Shown here piece by piece: positions 60,982-64,000 of a DNA stretch of 64,000 nt. Within the stretch, counting starts at the first letter, position 1; the number at the start of each line of letters is the position of its first letter. Source of the DNA: Paenibacillus caseinilyticus (lineage in GTDB: Bacteria > Bacillota > Bacilli > Paenibacillales > NBRC-103111); contig NZ_JAQAGY010000018.1 in assembly GCF_027533645.1 (NCBI RefSeq), positions 62,001-126,000 on the forward strand. The letters run 5' to 3'. Position numbers and translations under genes: made by a program. Under the pieces are notes generated by a model, which worked only from the letters and a program-made list of their open reading frames with translations, was not told the origin of the DNA and did no database searches.

Positions 60982-62739
60982 ATGGGGATGAGCCGGCTCC
61001 TTCACTATTTTCAGAACCTGAGGTTCAAGCAGAAGCTGTTCAGCTCCTATCTGGTCGTCTGTATTATCCCGCTGATCGTGCTGGGGGCGTTCTCCTACTA
61101 TCAGGCCAGCCGCTTCCTCCTGCAGCAGGCGGAGCAGAATCTGGACGAATCCATCGGCGGGCTGGCGGAGGGACTGGACTTCCGGACCCGGCAGTTCGAA
61201 GCCGTGATCAACTCGGTGACGCAGAATATCGTGTTCAAGCAGATCTTCGTCCATCATAACGGGAACATTACGGGCCTGTACCGCGATTATGTCGACCCGT
61301 TCTTCAGCAATATCCTTGACTTCAACCCGGATCTGCTGCAGATCTCCGTCTTCACGGATAACCCCGAGATTCTGCGGGGGAATTACATCCTGCCGCTGGA
61401 GCTCATTCATGGGATGCAGTGGTCGCGCAGCCTGAAGCAGGAGGGCACGCAGTGGATGGGGTACAACGGCAAGGTGTTCGCCACCCGGCTGTTCGCCGAC
61501 AACGATAGGGCGACGAATACCCCCTCCTCGGCGGTGCTGTTCCTCAGTCTCGACGAGGACAGCCTGTTCCAGGGGCTCCGTGAGATTCAGGCGGATGCCT
61601 ATCATGTCAGCATCCGGGACCGGGAGGGGCGGACCGTCACCGCCCGGAGCGCTGCGATGCCGGGGGACTTCCAGCTGCCGGAGGGGGAGCCTCGGGATGA
61701 GCCGGGTGGTCATGGGAACAGCAGCGGTTACCTGACCGTGGGACAGACGGAGTACCTGTATCTCCGCAAGGAGATTCCGGGCGCCGGCTGGGAGCTGGTC
61801 TACTACACGCCGAAGGATGCCATTGCGGTCGATGCCCGCAGCATCGTCGGGGCCACGGCGCTGATCATCGCGGTATGCCTTCTCATCCTGGTGTTCCTGA
61901 TCCGTATGTTCTCGAACACGTTCGTGAACCGGATCACGAAGCTGAACACGACGATGATGCTCGTCGAGAATGGGAACCTGAAGGTCGAGGTCTCCAGTCC
62001 CTCGCGCGATGAGATCGGGCAGCTGACCAACCGCTTCGGCCGGATGCTGCATAATATCAACACCCTGATCGAAGAGGTCTACCAGAGCAAAATCACCCAG
62101 AAGGAAGCCGAACTGAAGGCGCTGCAGACGCAGATCAATCCGCATTTTCTCTATAACACCCTGTCCATTATCAACTGGAAGGCCCTGCAGGCTGACGCCA
62201 TGGAGATCAGCGAGATCACGACCAACGTATCGAAGTTCTACCGTACGGTACTCAACAAGGGCCGGAATATCATCCGGGTGGGGCACGAGCTCGAGAACGC
62301 CAAGGCGTATATGCAGATCCAACTCGTCATGCACAGCCACAGCTTTGACTTCCTCTGCGAGGTGGAGGAGCGGGTGCTGGAGTTCGATACGATCAACTTG
62401 ATCTTCCAGCCCATCCTCGAAAATGCGCTGGAGCATGGCATCGACCGGATCCGCAAAGGGGAACGCCGGGGCCGGATCGCTATGCGCGGGTTCCTGGAGG
62501 GGGACCGGGTGACGTTCACCATCGAGGATAACGGACCGGGCATGGATGCGGAGACAGCACGGGAGGTATTGATCGCCAGCTCCAAAGGCTACGGCCTCAA
62601 GAACGTCAATGACCGCCTGCAGCTCCGCTTCGGGGCGGACTATGGAGTGAGCCTGCAGAGCACACCGGGGCAGGGGACGACGGTGACTCTGGCCTTTCCG
62701 CGATATACGGAAGGGATTCCCACTGTGGAAGCGGGATAG
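60982..62739 (+). CDS. YesM-type sensor histidine kinase
   Basis: This 585-residue membrane kinase has TM1 (about 19-41), an extracellular sensor domain (about 42-285), TM2 (about 288-310), a HAMP region and a His_kinase domain. The conserved H388 lies in QINPHFLYNTLSIINWKALQ. The HATPase domain has N-box QPILENALEHG and DNGPGMD and GYGLKNVNDRL motifs. This is the LytS/YesM group that senses extracellular sugars or oligosaccharides. It is translationally coupled to the response regulator. The signal is unknown. Confidence 0.92.
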   Translation: MGMSRLLHYFQNLRFKQKLFSSYLVVCIIPLIVLGAFSYYQASRFLLQQAEQNLDESIGGLAEGLDFRTRQFEAVINSVTQNIVFKQIFVHHNGNITGLYRDYVDPFFSNILDFNPDLLQISVFTDNPEILRGNYILPLELIHGMQWSRSLKQEGTQWMGYNGKVFATRLFADNDRATNTPSSAVLFLSLDEDSLFQGLREIQADAYHVSIRDREGRTVTARSAAMPGDFQLPEGEPRDEPGGHGNSSGYLTVGQTEYLYLRKEIPGAGWELVYYTPKDAIAVDARSIVGATALIIAVCLLILVFLIRMFSNTFVNRITKLNTTMMLVENGNLKVEVSSPSRDEIGQLTNRFGRMLHNINTLIEEVYQSKITQKEAELKALQTQINPHFLYNTLSIINWKALQADAMEISEITTNVSKFYRTVLNKGRNIIRVGHELENAKAYMQIQLVMHSHSFDFLCEVEERVLEFDTINLIFQPILENALEHGIDRIRKGERRGRIAMRGFLEGDRVTFTIEDNGPGMDAETAREVLIASSKGYGLKNVNDRLQLRFGADYGVSLQSTPGQGTTVTLAFPRYTEGIPTVEAG

Positions 62740-62978
62740 CCGGCAGGTGAGATCAGGCGGTGAATTCATAAAGGCTCGTCAGGCTTGACTATTCGATAAA
62801 TTCTAACACTATCATCAAGAGTGACAGCGATTTTGTTCATTTTGTACTTTACGCTAGCCTGTTATTTTGAGGAATCTACGGTTGTTGCAACTGGGGCAGC
62901 AATGGCAGAAATAGAGACGGCCGATACTAAAAATGCCATACCCCTTATGAAGGGAGCATAGCATTTAATACTCTTGTC
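62740..62978. other. Mostly non-coding; weak 46-codon ORF
   Basis: A GTG-start ORF (62821-62961) would encode a hydrophobic 46-residue peptide (TAILFILYFTLACYFEE then an acidic tail). Its ribosome binding site is poor and it resembles no family I know, so I do not call a gene. It may be a fragment. Confidence 0.25.
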
Positions 62979-63224
62979 CTAGCGATTGGCAGAACGGTCT
63001 TGCAGATATTTGATACCCGATACAACCGCCACTATAAAGCCAATACCTGCGATTACCAAACAAATAATAAATGGAGCTGCGCTATGCGGTTCTAGAGACT
63101 CCTCGAATGTGGGGCGGGCTGGATTGGAGGTTATTTGAATATATAACCCTATTATTGCACTAAGTATCCAAACTGCTACCCCAATTACGGCTATAATAAG
63201 TGTCTTTGGTTTTCCCCTCATCAT
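62979..63224 (-). CDS. Hypothetical two-helix membrane protein
   Basis: This 81-residue protein has two hydrophobic helices (about residues 8-28 and 51-71) separated by a soluble loop (SNPARPTFEESLEPHS). The ribosome binding site AGGAGAGG lies before ATG 63224. I do not recognise a family. It has a visibly lower GC content than its neighbours. It is a single gene, leftward, between two rightward transcription units. Confidence 0.55.
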   Translation of the reverse strand: MMRGKPKTLIIAVIGVAVWILSAIIGLYIQITSNPARPTFEESLEPHSAAPFIICLVIAGIGFIVAVVSGIKYLQDRSANR

Positions 63225-63361
63225 GGCTCACCTCTCCTAAAATTTGGTATTATGAATTAACGTGTGGATAATTTTACACTTAATTACCTTAAATTCCAAC
63301 TAAGAAGAAGAGGCCGCCCCGATCTGGCGTGCCATTTCTGATGCTCTAAAGCCCCATGCTT

Positions 63362-63412
63362 GACGCTTGTGCCCATCGGATTCTGATTCCGGTCGGCGCA
63401 GGCGTCTTTTTT
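63362..63412 (+). terminator. Orphan rightward terminator
   Basis: A long imperfect stem (GACGCTTGTGCCC...CGG with CCGG...GGCGCAGGCGTC) is followed by six T. No rightward ORF ends nearby, since the histidine kinase ends 620 bp earlier. It either stops read-through or ends a small RNA. Confidence 0.6.
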
Positions 63413-63470
63413 GTGCTCCCCAGTACCCTAAAAAAGTAACGGAAATCGAAAAAATCTCGGATTTCTGCAA

Positions 63471-63486
63471 AAGAAAGCGTTTGCTA
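63471..63486. promoter_or_regulatory. cre-like site upstream of the ABC permease
   Basis: AAGAAAGCGTTTGCTA has the central CG and flanking A/T pattern of CcpA cre sites, with one mismatch to the core. It lies 60-75 bp before the permease start, which fits catabolite control. Confidence 0.45.
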
Positions 63487-63545
63487 CACTTACTCTACAA
63501 GGAACGGGACGGTACCTTCCGTTCATTCATTAGGGAAGGAGTAGT

Positions 63546-64000
63546 GTGCATTTGGACAATAAAGGAATCCCCCTCGGGAAGCTGATGCGAAGGGACAAAG
63601 CGCTGATTCTGATGTTTTTGCCGATATTCCTGTATTACTTTATCTTCTGCTACCTGCCCATGCCGGGCGTCCTGATCGCCTTCAAGAATTATACCCCAGG
63701 GCAGGGCATCTTCGGCGGGGACTGGGTGGGGCTCAAGTGGCTGCTCCAGTTTGTGAGCTCACGGTACTTCTGGCGGCTGCTGCGTAATACATTCCTGCTG
63801 GCCTTTTATCCGCTGGTCATCGGGTTCTCCATCCCCATCCTGTTCGCGATCTGCGTGGTGGAGATCAAGAACGGGCTGTTCAAACGGTTCGCTCAGACGG
63901 TGACGTACCTGCCGCACTTCATCTCAACGGTGGTGATTGCCGGCATGATCATCAACTTCCTGTCGCCGACGGACGGCATCGTGAACACCCTGCTCGCCAG
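63546..64000 (+). CDS. Sugar ABC transporter permease (LplB-like), partial
   Basis: The N-terminal 150 residues of an LplB-type permease are cut by the window end. Typical stretches are ALILMFLPIFLYYFIFCYLP, GVLIAFKNYTPGQGIFG and VTYLPHFISTVVIAGMI. AAGGAG at 63536-63541 could serve GTG 63546 or TTG 63552. The upstream YesM/YesN pair and the cre-like site suggest sugar-responsive control. The rest of the transporter lies beyond the window. Confidence 0.88.
   Translation, partial: MHLDNKGIPLGKLMRRDKALILMFLPIFLYYFIFCYLPMPGVLIAFKNYTPGQGIFGGDWVGLKWLLQFVSSRYFWRLLRNTFLLAFYPLVIGFSIPILFAICVVEIKNGLFKRFAQTVTYLPHFISTVVIAGMIINFLSPTDGIVNTLLA

Noticed and set aside
62821-62961. 46-codon hydrophobic ORF with a possible lipobox
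   Set aside because: Weak ribosome binding site, non-standard lipobox and no homologue recalled.

Overview
The window looks like a chromosomal segment of a moderately GC-rich, endospore-forming Firmicute of the Paenibacillus type. The evidence is Bacillus-type DnaB/DnaI helicase-loading proteins, Spo0E-, Sda- and GerP-type sporulation genes, HemQ, YuiB/YuzB/YutJ/YumC-type genes, S-layer-homology (SLH) domains, a futalosine-pathway menaquinone gene and many lplB/lplC-like sugar transporters with YesM/YesN-type two-component regulators. The genus and species are inferences. No rRNA or tRNA gene was seen. Nearly all genes start with a clear purine-rich ribosome binding site, and many end in textbook rho-independent terminators.

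Layout. 1-7.3 kb: tail of a copper-amine-oxidase-like wall protein, an SPFH/ribbon-helix-helix pair, a thioredoxin-like protein, heme A synthase, a DMT exporter, a HEPN-fold protein and an SDR oxidoreductase. 7.3-15.7 kb: redox and Fe-S block (Nfu, YuzB, YutJ, MqnE, HesB/IscA, YumC, type-2 NADH dehydrogenase), with a Rex-like operator before ndh, a Spo0E-like phosphatase and a short sda gene preceded by a dense DnaA-box cluster. 15.9-26.4 kb: a GH18 protein with a 3' frameshift, hemQ, yuiB, dnaB-dnaI, trxA, uvrC and a CPBP membrane protease. 26.6-30.2 kb: a c-di-AMP (ydaO-type) riboswitch ahead of ktrB-ktrA and a cation/proton antiporter. 30.2-34.6 kb: LysR regulator divergent from sdhCAB. 34.7-37.1 kb: LacI regulator plus a GH88 unsaturated glucuronyl hydrolase. 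37.2-38.6 kb: a CDF metal exporter and an ORF-free stretch with Fur-like boxes and a C-rich terminator, a candidate iron-responsive small RNA. 38.7-57.0 kb: remnants of an IS5-type transposase, then a fructan-use locus (LacI regulator, repeated palindromic operators, two permeases, a lipoprotein binding protein, a cytoplasmic GH32 enzyme, a 2092-residue SLH-anchored GH32 protein, a kinase-fold protein, a second small Sda-like gene and a 1273-residue secreted GH32 protein). 57.3-64 kb: a GerP-like spore protein, an amino-acid permease, a YesN/YesM-type two-component system and the start of another sugar ABC permease.

How it fits together. In the fructan locus, large extracellular enzymes would cut or transglycosylate the polymer, the ABC system (no ATPase gene here, so presumably a shared MsmX-type one) would import the products, and the cytoplasmic GH32 enzyme would finish hydrolysis under LacI/CcpA-type control. 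The most unusual points are the second Sda-like sporulation-kinase inhibitor inside this locus, the WMNEPHAP active-site variant shared by both giant GH32 proteins, the Fur-box/sRNA candidate, and an 86-bp dispersed repeat present in two near-full copies and one partial copy. All similarity statements are from memory of protein families; no database search was run.
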